A DNA stretch of 64,000 nt, from NCBI GenBank assembly GCA_938048455.1, contig CALIUY010000007.1, positions 1-64,000 on the forward strand, in the 5' to 3' direction. This document shows positions 53,970 to 62,439 of this stretch, piece by piece. This DNA is from an uncultured Desulfobacterales bacterium (GTDB taxonomy: Bacteria > Desulfobacterota > Desulfobacteria > Desulfobacterales > SpSt-501). The position numbers and the translations under genes were made by a program. Positions within the stretch are counted from its first letter, which is position 1; each line of letters opens with the position of its first letter. The notes under the pieces were generated by a model. That model did no database searches. It saw nothing but the letters and a program-made list of their open reading frames with translations, and was not told where the DNA came from.

Positions 53970-54640
53970 CCCGGATTCTCCTTTCGTGCGCGGCTCCCCC
54001 GGTTCCCGGCCTTCCGCGGCCGGGGGCCGTCGAGCAGACCCCGGAGCTGCCCGAGGGAATCGATGTGGTGCAGCGCTTCGAGCGCGGCGTTGCGGTAGGC
54101 GATGAAGGGGACGCCCGCCGCGTGCGCCGTCTCCTCGTCGACCGCCGAGTCGCCCACGAAGACCGCCTCCTGCGGGTCTGCGGCGAAACGCTCGAGGATC
54201 AACTGCAGGCAGTCGGGCGCGGGTTTCGGCCGGGCGACGTCGAGCGAGGTGACGACCAGATCGAAGCGCCCTTCCAGATCGAAGGCCCGCAACAGCCGGC
54301 TCATGGTGTCGGTGCGGTTGGTGGCGATCGCTTTCTTGAACCGCCCCTCCATCCAGTCGAGCAGGGCCTGCAGGTCGGGTTCGATCGCCAGATGGGCGAT
54401 GAAGTCGCCGTAGTCCATCGACCGGCGAAAGGCGTGCGCGGCCGCGCGCGCGGCCGGATCTTCGAAAAGGAGCGCGAGGGTTTCGTGGACGGTGTGCGCG
54501 TGGGCGAAACGGAGCCGGGCCTCGTCGAGCGGGGGACGGCCGAAGTGCGCGAGAATGCGGTTGTAGTAGTGACGGTTCGCCTCGAGGGTGTCGAAGAGAA
54601 CCCCGTCGCAATCGAAGGCGACCACGCGGATGCGCCTCAT
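53966..54640 (-). CDS. HAD-family hydrolase (phosphoglycolate phosphatase-like)
   Basis: 224 residues. Motif I VVAFDCDGVLFDT supplies the nucleophile Asp and the general acid. Motif II is KAIATNRTDT, motif III VARPKPAPDCL, motif IV VFVGDSAVDEETA, all HAD residues. A small helical cap follows motif I. The substrate is not defined and small phosphate esters are usual. It is coupled at both ends: ATGA with the DUF1573 gene and with the zinc ribbon gene. Confidence 0.88.
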   Translation of the reverse strand: MRRIRVVAFDCDGVLFDTLEANRHYYNRILAHFGRPPLDEARLRFAHAHTVHETLALLFEDPAARAAAHAFRRSMDYGDFIAHLAIEPDLQALLDWMEGRFKKAIATNRTDTMSRLLRAFDLEGRFDLVVTSLDVARPKPAPDCLQLILERFAADPQEAVFVGDSAVDEETAHAAGVPFIAYRNAALEALHHIDSLGQLRGLLDGPRPRKAGNRGSRARKENPG

Positions 54641-55380
54641 CGTCCCCGCTCCGGGCCCGCGGAGGCGGCGGGCGGCCTGAGGTAGACGAAGACCCGCAGG
54701 TCGAGTTCGGGCTTGCGGGGGTGGTCGGTCTTCAGACGGATCGTGTCGTTATAAGAGCCCGCTTCGGTGCGGAGGTTTTCCACCTGCAGGCGGAAGGCAG
54801 GCCGTCCGTCTCTTTCTTCGGCGAGTGTGGCGACGCGGATCATCCCGCCGCCGGCGCGGGCTTCCAGGATGCGGAAGGGGTGAGCCTCCTCCGGCTGGAC
54901 GAGGATCTCGCCGCGCAGCCGCTGCCCCGCCTCGCCCCGCAGGTGAAGCACCCGCGGCTGGATCAGCGCCAGCCGCTGCACCTCGCCCGCCAGGCGCAGT
55001 TTGAGGGAGGGCTCGGCCGGATCGCTGGTGAGCACGTCGGCGGCCTTGACGATCCTGCGGCCGCCGTAGCCCGTAGTGTCGAGCCGCAGCCGGATCTTGC
55101 CCTCGCCTCCGGGCGGAACCTGCCGCGGGTAGGAAACCGCCGTGCAGCCGCAGTCGGCGCGCACCTGGTGGATGAGAAGCGGAGCCTCGCCGCGGTTGGC
55201 GATCCCAAACTCATGCACGACGGTTTCCCCGTCGATCACCGGGGGAAACTCGAATACCCTCTCGGGAACGAACAGCGCCGGCCCCCCCGCCGCGGCCTGC
55301 GCGGCGGGAAGAAAAAACCCCACCGCCGCAAGCACGGTTGCCGCAAGCTTTTTTGCCGCCGAGGAGGTCGTTTTCCCCAT
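54637..55380 (-). CDS. Exported DUF1573 protein
   Basis: 247 residues. A signal peptide (KLAATVLAAVGFFLPAAQAA) leads to the DUF1573 fold: RVFEFPPVIDGETVVHEFGI, ANRGEAPLLIHQVRADCGCT, and GGEGKIRLRLDTTGYGGRRI. The DCGCT pair is the family mark. A second beta-sandwich domain follows. These extracytoplasmic proteins have no agreed function. Its stop overlaps the HAD start. The ATG at 55380 is preferred; an earlier start at 55458 would break the signal. Confidence 0.85.
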   Translation of the reverse strand: MGKTTSSAAKKLAATVLAAVGFFLPAAQAAAGGPALFVPERVFEFPPVIDGETVVHEFGIANRGEAPLLIHQVRADCGCTAVSYPRQVPPGGEGKIRLRLDTTGYGGRRIVKAADVLTSDPAEPSLKLRLAGEVQRLALIQPRVLHLRGEAGQRLRGEILVQPEEAHPFRILEARAGGGMIRVATLAEERDGRPAFRLQVENLRTEAGSYNDTIRLKTDHPRKPELDLRVFVYLRPPAASAGPERGR

Positions 55381-55485
55381 AAGCGCCGACGCCTCGCTTC
55401 CCTCCGGACGAAGGAACCTGTAGGAGGCGATCCTATGGAGCGGCCGCAGCCTTGTCAAGGCGCCGCGGCACCGGTCCGGCGCGGC

Positions 55486-57930
55486 TCAGAGCAGGAACAC
55501 CGGATCGACATCCACCTCCACCGTGACGGCGCGCGGCAGCCCGAGCTCCGTCCGGAGCCCCATCCAGCGATCGACGAAACGGTGCAGAGGCCCGGCGTCG
55601 GCGCACTTGAGCAGAACCTGAAAACGGCTTCGCCCCGCGATCCGGGCAAGCGGCGCCTCGACCGGACCCAGCACCTCGACCGCCGCGAAAACTTCGCTCT
55701 CCGCGCCCCGCAGGGCGCGGCAGGAATCGCCGACGGCCGCCGCCGCGCGGCCCGCCTCCTCTTTCTTCGGGCCGCAGATCCGGATCAGCACCAGCCGCGC
55801 AAGCGGCGGGTAGCGCAGTTCGCGGCGGAAGGCGATCTCCGCCTCGTAGAAGGCCTCGAAATCCTGTCGGCAGGCGGCCTGCAGAATGAAGTGCTCCGGG
55901 TTGTAGGTCTGCAGCACGACCCTTCCCGGCCGATCGCCGCGGCCCGCACGGCCGGCCACCTGGGCGAGCAGCTGGAAGGTGCGCTCCCCGGCGCGGAAAT
56001 CGGGGAAGTGAAGCGAAAGATCGGCACAGACGATCCCCACCAGCGTGATCCCCGGAAAGTCGTGCCCTTTGGCGACCATCTGGGTTCCGACGAGGATGTC
56101 GATCGTCTTGTCGCGCAGGCCCTGGAGCAGGGCGACGGCCCCTTGTTTCGTGCGCGTCGTGTCGCTGTCCATGCGGGCGATGCGCGCCTGGGGGAAAAGG
56201 GTTCGGAGCCCCTCCTCGAGCTTCTCGGTGCCCAGCCCCAGGGGGAGGATCTCCCGCCGGCCGCAGGAGGCGCAGGCCCCCTCGCCGGAGGGCCGCTCGA
56301 AGCCGCAGTAGTGGCAGCGGTAACTCCGCTCGGCGCGGTGGAGCGTAAGCGCAATCTCGCAGCGCGGGCAGCGCAGCGCCTCGCCGCAGGCGGCGCACAC
56401 CGGGAACCCCGCGAAACCGCGCCGGTTGAGAAAGACGAGCGCCTGCTCGCCGCGATCCAACGTTTCGGCCAGCGCACGCTGCAGCTCCTCGCTGAGGAAG
56501 CGGCCGGGGCCGCGCCGACCGCGAAGCGCGCGCAGGTCCACGAGCCGCACGGCGGGAAGCGCGCGCTCCTCGATGCGCCGGGTCAACACGAGCTCGGCGT
56601 ATTTGCCGCGTTTCACGTTGTAGACCGACTCGAGCGAAGGGGTCGCGGAGCCGAGCAGCACGACCGCCCCGTCGTTGCGGCCGCGCACCAAGGCGAGGTC
56701 GCGGGCGTGGTAGGGGACCCCGCCCTCCTGCTTGTAGGAGCTGTCGTGCTCCTCGTCGACGACGATCACCCCGAGGCGCGAAAACGGGGCGAAGACCGCC
56801 GAGCGCGCGCCGACCGCGATCGGCGTCCGGCCCTCGAGGATCCGGCTCCACTGGTCGTAGCGCTCCCCCTCGGAGAGCCGGCTGTGGAGGACGGCGATCC
56901 GCTCGCCGAAGCGGGCGCGGAAGCGCCGCTCGGTCTGGCTGATGAGCGCGATCTCGGGTACGAGCACGAGAACGGAAAGTCCCCGCGCCACAGCCTCGGC
57001 GGCGACGCGGAGGTAGATTTCGGTCTTGCCGCTTCCCGTCACCCCGCGCAACAGAAAAGGGGAAAAACCCCGGCCCAGGGCGTCCAGGACCCGACCGAGG
57101 GCCGCCTCCTGCTCGACGTTGAGCACGGGCGCCGCATCGGGAACAATCGCCTCGCCGAAGGGATCGCGGAAGAGGCGGCGCCGGAAACGCTCGACCCGCC
57201 CCTGGCGCTCGAGCGCGCGCACGGCGGCGGCGGCGCGCGGAAGACGCCGGGATAGCTCGTCGAGCGCGATCTCGCCGGCGCGCGCGATTTCGCAAAACAC
57301 CGCTTCCTGCCGCGGAGGCAGGCCCGCGGGGCGAGCCCCGGCAAGAGGGCGCACCCAGGACTGCATCCGGGGAGCCCCCGACCCCCCGCTAAAGCGGGTG
57401 GTGCGCTCGAGAACCCCCCGGCGCTCGAGCGCGGAAAGAAGGGACCGCAGTCGGGCGGCCGGAACGACACGGCAAAGGCCGGTGAAGGTCTTCCCGCCGC
57501 GGCGCAACAGATCCAGGATCCGCTCTTCGGCCGGATCCAGGGGCTGCGCCGCTTTCCGCGGGAGCGCTTCCTCCCGCAGCCGGTAGACGGTCCGCTCGGA
57601 GGAGCGCGTTCCCGCCGGAAGCGCCGTCTTGACCACTTCGCCCAGCGGCTGTTTGTAGTAAGCGGCCGCCCAGCGGAAAAAGGCAATCATCGTCGGCGGG
57701 AAAATCGGCCGGTCGTCCGGGACCTCCAGGACGGCTTTCAAATCGCCGCGGTCGGGCTGCAGCCCGGGGCCGAGCGCCCAGGCGGTCAGGCGCCGTCGCC
57801 CGAAGGGCACGATCACGCGCATGCCGGGGTGGATTTCTCCCGCCAGTCCCGCCGGCACCCCGTAGGTGAAGGTTTCCGCAAGCGGCAGCGGGACGGCGAC
57901 TTCCACGGTCTGGGGAAACTTCTCGGACAT
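55486..57930 (-). CDS. priA: Primosomal protein N' (replication restart helicase PriA)
   Basis: 814 residues. N-terminal DNA-binding part (VEVAVPLPLAETFTYGVPAG), then helicase motifs: LLRGVTGSGKTEIYLRVAAE (Walker A), GVIVVDEEHDSSYKQE (DEEH) and LGSATPSLES. Eight Cys zinc-binding region with CAACGEALRCPRC, YRCHYCGFERP and CASCGRR. C-terminal VAGRAGRGDRPG. It reloads the replisome at stalled forks. The ATG at 57930 gives MSEKFPQTVEVAV, and earlier in-frame residues look non-coding. Confidence 0.97.
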   Translation of the reverse strand: MSEKFPQTVEVAVPLPLAETFTYGVPAGLAGEIHPGMRVIVPFGRRRLTAWALGPGLQPDRGDLKAVLEVPDDRPIFPPTMIAFFRWAAAYYKQPLGEVVKTALPAGTRSSERTVYRLREEALPRKAAQPLDPAEERILDLLRRGGKTFTGLCRVVPAARLRSLLSALERRGVLERTTRFSGGSGAPRMQSWVRPLAGARPAGLPPRQEAVFCEIARAGEIALDELSRRLPRAAAAVRALERQGRVERFRRRLFRDPFGEAIVPDAAPVLNVEQEAALGRVLDALGRGFSPFLLRGVTGSGKTEIYLRVAAEAVARGLSVLVLVPEIALISQTERRFRARFGERIAVLHSRLSEGERYDQWSRILEGRTPIAVGARSAVFAPFSRLGVIVVDEEHDSSYKQEGGVPYHARDLALVRGRNDGAVVLLGSATPSLESVYNVKRGKYAELVLTRRIEERALPAVRLVDLRALRGRRGPGRFLSEELQRALAETLDRGEQALVFLNRRGFAGFPVCAACGEALRCPRCEIALTLHRAERSYRCHYCGFERPSGEGACASCGRREILPLGLGTEKLEEGLRTLFPQARIARMDSDTTRTKQGAVALLQGLRDKTIDILVGTQMVAKGHDFPGITLVGIVCADLSLHFPDFRAGERTFQLLAQVAGRAGRGDRPGRVVLQTYNPEHFILQAACRQDFEAFYEAEIAFRRELRYPPLARLVLIRICGPKKEEAGRAAAAVGDSCRALRGAESEVFAAVEVLGPVEAPLARIAGRSRFQVLLKCADAGPLHRFVDRWMGLRTELGLPRAVTVEVDVDPVFLL

Positions 57931-57978
57931 CGGCGGCTTGCCAAAAAATACGGAAAATCGATGGGTTGTGATTTCAAT

Positions 57979-58008
57979 TTGAGTTTTCGGGCGACCGGCG
58001 GATATAAT
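57979..58008 (+). promoter_or_regulatory. Sigma-70 promoter with perfect -10
   Basis: TTGAGT, 18 bases, TATAAT (58003-58008). Transcription should begin near 58015, about 100 bases before the small exported protein gene. Confidence 0.7.
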
Positions 58009-58015
58009 AGAGGAC

Positions 58016-58034
58016 GGTTGCAGGCCGTGCAACC
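58016..58034 (+). promoter_or_regulatory. Hairpin at the 5' end of the leader
   Basis: GGTTGCA / TGCAACC, 7 bp with loop GGCCG, right at the predicted transcript start. A smaller CCCG/CGGG stem and more GC-rich pairs follow. It may stabilise the mRNA or be part of an unrecognised control element. Confidence 0.4.
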
Positions 58035-58112
58035 CGTGACGGGCCGGCGGAACCCGCAAGCGACCCGCTCCCGCGGCGGGGATTCCCCGGGATTCGTGAG
58101 AAGGAGGAGATC

Positions 58113-58451
58113 ATGCGTTTCGGCAAATCGGCGTGGATGGCGGCCATGATGGCGGCGCTGGTCCTGTTCGCCGCAACGGCGACGGCGGCCGCGGGATACC
58201 GCACCCAAAGCGGCAACTGCCTGGAGAAGGAATACTACACCGGCTGCGAGCCGGAGCCGACCGGAGGCCAGATGATGTGGGACGCCCTCGTCCTGCGGCC
58301 GGTCGGGATCGTGGGGACGGTGCTGGGGACGGCGGTCTGGCTGGTGAGCTATCCCTTCTCGGCGCTCGGCGGCAACATCGACCAGGCGACCGAAAAACTC
58401 GTCGTCACCCCTTTCGACTGGACCTTCCAGCGACCGCTGGGCGAGTTCTGA
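58113..58451 (+). CDS. Small exported multi-pass or lipid-associated protein
   Basis: 112 residues. Signal MAAMMAALVLFAATATAAA, then two Cys (GNCLEKEYYTGCEPEPT) and one hydrophobic helix (PVGIVGTVLGTAVWLVSYPF). It ends KLVVTPFDWTFQRPLGEF, a pattern I have seen in small conserved membrane proteins of Gram-negative bacteria. GAAGGAGGAG stands before the ATG. No function can be given. It is the first gene after a good promoter and a structured leader. Confidence 0.7.
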   Translation: MRFGKSAWMAAMMAALVLFAATATAAAGYRTQSGNCLEKEYYTGCEPEPTGGQMMWDALVLRPVGIVGTVLGTAVWLVSYPFSALGGNIDQATEKLVVTPFDWTFQRPLGEF

Positions 58452-58517
58452 GCACGAATTTCCCCGCCGCGGTCCCGCGCGGCGCAGCAGACTCCGGGAA
58501 AACCGGCGGGGCGGGCA

Positions 58518-59063
58518 ATGGACGGATCCGTGGGGCGCTATCCGGTTCCTGACCCGGCGGCGGGCATGGCGCGCGCCCCGCTCGCCGCCGGCACCCGGAC
58601 CCACCGGAAGGAGCCCCCGGCGCTGCTGCGCCTGGGAGCGCGCCTCACCGAGGCCCTGCATGAGATGATCGCGTTCACGCGGCGGACGACGGGGATCGAG
58701 CCTTCCCAGGCGGAGCTCGCCCAGGCGCTCAAGTCCTACTTCACCCTCGAAGAAATGGCCAACCAGCTCGCCTACCTGCGCCGCCGGCCGCAGGCGGTCG
58801 AAGAGGAAGAGGATGCCGGTCAGGCGCTCTTCGTCCCGCGGATGCGGATCGACCTGAAAGGCGGGCCGGCGAGGAACAGCCTCGCCCGGGCGGGATATTT
58901 CCAGCGCGAGGTGGCCGAGGGTCTTCTCGCCATCCGCCGTCACGCAAAGGCCGTTCTGGGGAATGCGCCGGGGGAAGCCGCAATCGCGACCGGGCTGAAG
59001 AGCAGCTTCATCCTGAGCGAAATCAAGAACCAGATTCTCCACCTGCGCTCCGCCCGCAAGTAA
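58518..59063 (+). CDS. Hypothetical protein with internal duplication
   Basis: 181 residues, no known family. Two stretches repeat: AELAQALKSYFTLEEMANQL with AYLRR (about 63-89), and AAIATGLKSSFILSEIKNQI with LHLRS (about 153-179). These look like two helical units, perhaps a winged-helix or helix-turn-helix pair that could bind DNA. The N-terminus is Pro/Ala-rich and the region between repeats is acidic. Start ATG at 58518; M17 is an alternative. Confidence 0.6.
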   Translation: MDGSVGRYPVPDPAAGMARAPLAAGTRTHRKEPPALLRLGARLTEALHEMIAFTRRTTGIEPSQAELAQALKSYFTLEEMANQLAYLRRRPQAVEEEEDAGQALFVPRMRIDLKGGPARNSLARAGYFQREVAEGLLAIRRHAKAVLGNAPGEAAIATGLKSSFILSEIKNQILHLRSARK

Positions 59064-59158
59064 GTAATCCCCCCCCTTCCGGCTTGCGGTTTCCGGCTTA
59101 TGTTGTCGCATCGCCGGCGAACGCGTCGGACACCCTTTTCCCCGCGGGAGGGCCCCAT

Positions 59159-59890
59159 ATGAGCCAAGCCGCCGACCGCCGGCCGCAGCGGTCGATCTTT
59201 TTCCTTGCGGCCGCCGCCGCGGTCTTCTTCCTCGCCTCCCCGTCCCCCGCGGAGGATCTGCGCCGCGCCATCGCCCGCGGCAACGGGGTCGCGGCCTTCG
59301 ACCGAATCGAAGCAATCGCCTACACCTTCCATGTCCGGCTCCCCGAGCGGGAGGTGAGCCGCAGCTGGGTCTGGGCGCCCGCGGCCGACCGCGTCACCTT
59401 CCGGCCGGCGGAGGACGCCTCGGACGGTCTGACTTACGAGCGCGCCGCGCTTTCCGACGGCACCGCCTCCGAGCGCGCCCGCCGCGTCGACCCCCTGTTC
59501 GTGAACGACAACTACTGGCTTCTGTTTCCGCTGCGGCTCACCGCCGACCTCGCGGCGAGGCTCGTCGAGGACCCGACACCGGCTGTGCTTCCGATCGGCT
59601 CCGGTCGTGCGCGGCGCGTGGTCGTCACCTACCCTGCGGACGAGGGCTACACGCCGGGGGACGTCTACGAGCTCTACCTCGACTCCGAGGACCGCATCCT
59701 GCAGTGGGTCTACCGCAAGGCCGGAGCGCCTTCGCCCACGCGCGTGACGACTTGGGAGGACCGGCGGCCGGTGGGACCGCTGGTGCTCGCCCTTGACCGC
59801 CGCGGCGCCGACGGCCTATTCAGGGTCTGGTTCACGAACGTGGCGGTCCGGCCGAAAGGCGCCGCCGGCTGGATCCCCGCCCGACCTTGA
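59159..59890 (+). CDS. Exported protein of unknown function
   Basis: 243 residues. The signal FFLAAAAAVFFLASPSPAED leads to a beta-rich body: EAIAYTFHVRLPEREVSRSW, DRVTFRPAEDASDG, DNYWLLFPLRLTADLAARLV and VYELYLDSEDRILQWVYRKA. The overall pattern resembles outer-membrane lipoprotein carrier-like (LolA-fold) proteins, but the match is by eye only. GGGAGG lies eight bases before the ATG. It precedes a Dabb protein gene by 24 bases. Confidence 0.65.
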   Translation: MSQAADRRPQRSIFFLAAAAAVFFLASPSPAEDLRRAIARGNGVAAFDRIEAIAYTFHVRLPEREVSRSWVWAPAADRVTFRPAEDASDGLTYERAALSDGTASERARRVDPLFVNDNYWLLFPLRLTADLAARLVEDPTPAVLPIGSGRARRVVVTYPADEGYTPGDVYELYLDSEDRILQWVYRKAGAPSPTRVTTWEDRRPVGPLVLALDRRGADGLFRVWFTNVAVRPKGAAGWIPARP

Positions 59891-59914
59891 GGCGCCGCGG
59901 GGGAGGAAACCGCT

Positions 59915-60280
59915 ATGCTCCAACACGTCGTGCTGATGAAATTCAAAGCCGGCGTCGCCGAGGAGGAGATCCGGGCCCTCGAGCGACTGCTTGACGATCT
60001 GCCCAACCGCATCCCGGAAATCCGCATGTACGAATTCGGCCGCGACGTACTCAAAACCGAGCGCTCCTGGGACTTCGCCCTGGTCGGGCTTTTCGCCAAT
60101 CCCGAAACCCTCGCCCGCTACCAGGCTCACCCCGCGCACCGGCCGGTGGTTGAAAAGATCCGGTCGCTGTGCGAACATGTGGCCACGGTCGACTTTTACG
60201 GGACGGACGCCGGCGCGATCGACGCCGTCTCGCGTTTCTGGGAGCGCGACCCGCTCGACACCCTGAAGTTGAGACCGTAG
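59915..60280 (+). CDS. Dabb (stress-responsive A/B barrel) family protein
   Basis: 121 residues. It begins MLQHVVLMKFKAGVAEEEIR, then ALERLLDDLPNRIPEIRMYE, a typical Dabb fold with conserved His, and FALVGLFANPETLARYQAHP. It ends VATVDFYGTDAGAIDAVS. Dimeric alpha/beta barrel, usually without defined function; some plant relatives are cyclases. GGGAGG stands before the ATG. Confidence 0.85.
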   Translation: MLQHVVLMKFKAGVAEEEIRALERLLDDLPNRIPEIRMYEFGRDVLKTERSWDFALVGLFANPETLARYQAHPAHRPVVEKIRSLCEHVATVDFYGTDAGAIDAVSRFWERDPLDTLKLRP

Positions 60281-60377
60281 CGGAAGCGAAGACCGCGCTT
60301 TCGGAAAGGCGCCGGCGCCCGGATGCCGCCCTTTCCCGGGGGAGCAGCGCCGACCGGGGAGCGCTTTTCGGACCGCG

Positions 60378-61847
60378 ATGGGCGATTTCGAATCTTTCGA
60401 CATCCGCAGCCGCGTCACGGCCTCGGTGGTCGACACCTACGGCACGATGCTCGCCCTCGAGGTCGAGCCGCTCGAAGAAGAGCCGCCGCCGGGACACGGC
60501 GTGCACCGCCTCGTGGGCACCCTCAACTTCGCGGGCACCGTCACCGGGATTTTCAACCTGCAGGTGACCGAGGAGTTCGGTCGCCTGATGGCCGCGCGCA
60601 TGCTCGAGCAGGATCCGGCCGCGGTCGATCTCGCCACCGACGTGCGCGATCTTCTCGCCGAGGTGACCAACATCGTCGGCGGCAACCTCAAGTCCGCGCT
60701 GAACGACGCGGGCCACCCGTGCGTTCTCTCCACCCCCTCGATCACCTTCGGCACCGACTTCACCATCCGCTCGCTCGCCATGGACCGCTTCGAGCGCATG
60801 GTCTTCCGCCACGGCGACCACGTCTTCGTGGCCGAAACGGGGCTCAAGGGCAGCGAGGGCGCCGAGACGGGGCTCGATTTCAGCTCGCCCGAGGCGATGT
60901 CGCGGCTGCCGCACGTCGATCTCGCCCGGCTCGATGCGCTCGACCCCCGCGCCAAGGTTTCCGAAGGCGTGCTCGAGGTGTTCGAGACGATGTTCTCGCT
61001 TTCGATCGCGCCGGTCGAGACCGTCTCCGCCGCGAGCCTCACCGGCATGCGCTTCGTCTCTTCGGTCTGCTTCGCGGGGGATGCGACGGGCATCGTGAGC
61101 GTGCACGTCGGCCGGGAGCTCGCACGACGCATGGCCGCAAACATGCTCGGCATCGAGCCCGAGGAGATCGACGACGAGTCGGCGATCCACGACCTGCTGG
61201 GCGAGCTCGGCAACATCGTGACCGGCGGCCTCAAATCCGCACTGACCGACACGGGGCTGCGCTGCGCGCTCTCGACCCCCTCGGTCACGACGGGAACCGA
61301 CTTCATGATCGAGGCCTTGAGCCTCGACCGCTACGAGCGCTTCGCCTTCGAGGCGGGCGGGCATCCGGTCTTCGCCGAGATGGGCTTCAAGATCTCCGAT
61401 CTCGTGAAGGCCGCACCCCGCGGCGAAAAGGAAGTCCACTACCGCGTGGAAGACCCCCCCCCGCCGCCGGCCGCGGCGCCTTGTGCCGCCGCCCCCGAGC
61501 GGCCCGCCGTCCGGCCTGCCCCCTCCCCGGCGGCCCCGCCGCCGGAGCCGCCGCCCGCGCCCCAAGCCTCCTCCCTGCCCGAGGACTTCGGGCTCGATCT
61601 TCTCGTCGACATCCCGGTCGAGCTCACCGTGGAACTCGGTCGAAGCCGCATCCCCATCCAGGAGCTGCTCCGCCTGCAGCCGGGATCGGCGCTCAAGCTC
61701 TCCCGCCTCGAGGGCGAGCCGGTCGACATCCTGGCGAACGACGTCCTCATCGCCCGCGGCGAGGTCGTCGTGAAAAACGAAAAATACGGCATCCGCATCA
61801 CCGAGATCGCCGGCCGTCGCGAGCGGCTCCGCGGCCTCAAGGATTAG
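60378..61847 (+). CDS. CheX-CheX-FliN fusion protein
   Basis: 489 residues. Residues about 1-165 and 190-345 are two CheX/CheC-like domains, each with the active E-x2-N (EVTNIVGGNLKSAL, ELGNIVTGGLKSAL) and a SxPSxTxGTDF motif. A Pro-rich linker (about 360-405) leads to a FliN/SpoA domain (LLVDIPVELTVELGRSRIPI, LKLSRLEGEPVDILANDVLI, GEVVVKNEKYGIRITEI). CheX removes phosphate from CheY-P; FliN is part of the flagellar switch. The plan resembles FliY (CheC plus FliN) but with two CheX units. No flagellar or che genes lie near. Confidence 0.88.
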   Translation: MGDFESFDIRSRVTASVVDTYGTMLALEVEPLEEEPPPGHGVHRLVGTLNFAGTVTGIFNLQVTEEFGRLMAARMLEQDPAAVDLATDVRDLLAEVTNIVGGNLKSALNDAGHPCVLSTPSITFGTDFTIRSLAMDRFERMVFRHGDHVFVAETGLKGSEGAETGLDFSSPEAMSRLPHVDLARLDALDPRAKVSEGVLEVFETMFSLSIAPVETVSAASLTGMRFVSSVCFAGDATGIVSVHVGRELARRMAANMLGIEPEEIDDESAIHDLLGELGNIVTGGLKSALTDTGLRCALSTPSVTTGTDFMIEALSLDRYERFAFEAGGHPVFAEMGFKISDLVKAAPRGEKEVHYRVEDPPPPPAAAPCAAAPERPAVRPAPSPAAPPPEPPPAPQASSLPEDFGLDLLVDIPVELTVELGRSRIPIQELLRLQPGSALKLSRLEGEPVDILANDVLIARGEVVVKNEKYGIRITEIAGRRERLRGLKD

Positions 61848-62338
61848 CGCGCCGGAACCGGGATCCGCCGCAGCGGCCGTCCGAGCGCCTGGAGAAAGCG
61901 CACGAAGGCCTCGCGGCCGAGCACGAGGGTCGCCGTGTTGACCAGGGGATGCACCTGGATCCCCTCTGCGCCCCAGAGCTCCTCGTCGAGAAGCACCTCC
62001 ACGCGGCCTTCGGGGTCGTTCACCACGGCCAGCGGGGTCACCGCCCCCGGCGTGATGCCCAGCAACGATTCCAGCCGTTCGGCCGAAGCCAGCCCCAGCC
62101 GCTGCAGGCCGAGGGTACGGGAGAGGGCGGCCAAGTCCACGGCTTTCCGCGCCGGGACGGTCAGCAGCAGATGGCGCTTGCCCGGCTTGTCCCGCAAAAA
62201 GAGGTTTTTCGTTTTCGCCCCCGGAAGCGGCGGGACATGCCGCTCCGCTTCGGCCACGGTGAAGACCGCCGGATGGGTCACCCGCCGGTAACGGATCCCC
62301 TGCGCCTCGAGAAAAGAAAGCAGCCCCGCCTCGTCCAT
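61844..62338 (-). CDS. ProX/PrdX-type Ala-tRNA(Pro) deacylase
   Basis: 164 residues, YbaK fold of the ProXp-ala type. It has IRYRRVTHPAVFTVAEAERH, then VPPLPGAKTKNLFLRDKPGK, TVPARKAVDLAALSRTLG, GITPGAVTPLAVVND and VHPLVNTATLVLG. It hydrolyses mischarged Ala-tRNA(Pro) in trans. The ATG at 62338 gives MDEAGLLSFLE and is preceded by GGGGAGGG. The stop shares four bases with the stop of the convergent CheX-FliN gene. Confidence 0.9.
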   Translation of the reverse strand: MDEAGLLSFLEAQGIRYRRVTHPAVFTVAEAERHVPPLPGAKTKNLFLRDKPGKRHLLLTVPARKAVDLAALSRTLGLQRLGLASAERLESLLGITPGAVTPLAVVNDPEGRVEVLLDEELWGAEGIQVHPLVNTATLVLGREAFVRFLQALGRPLRRIPVPAR

Positions 62339-62364
62339 GTCTTTCCCTCCCCGCGGACGGCTTC

Positions 62365-62393
62365 TTGACACCGCCTCGCCCCTCCCGTATGAG
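62365..62393 (+). promoter_or_regulatory. Sigma-70 promoter of the cyclodeaminase-family gene
   Basis: TTGACA, 17 bases, TATGAG in the 101-base gap between divergent genes. Transcription near 62400, about 40 bases before the ATG. Confidence 0.65.
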
Positions 62394-62439
62394 GGATGCC
62401 TTCCCGAAGATCAACCCTCGAGCCGGAAAGGAAGCCTTC

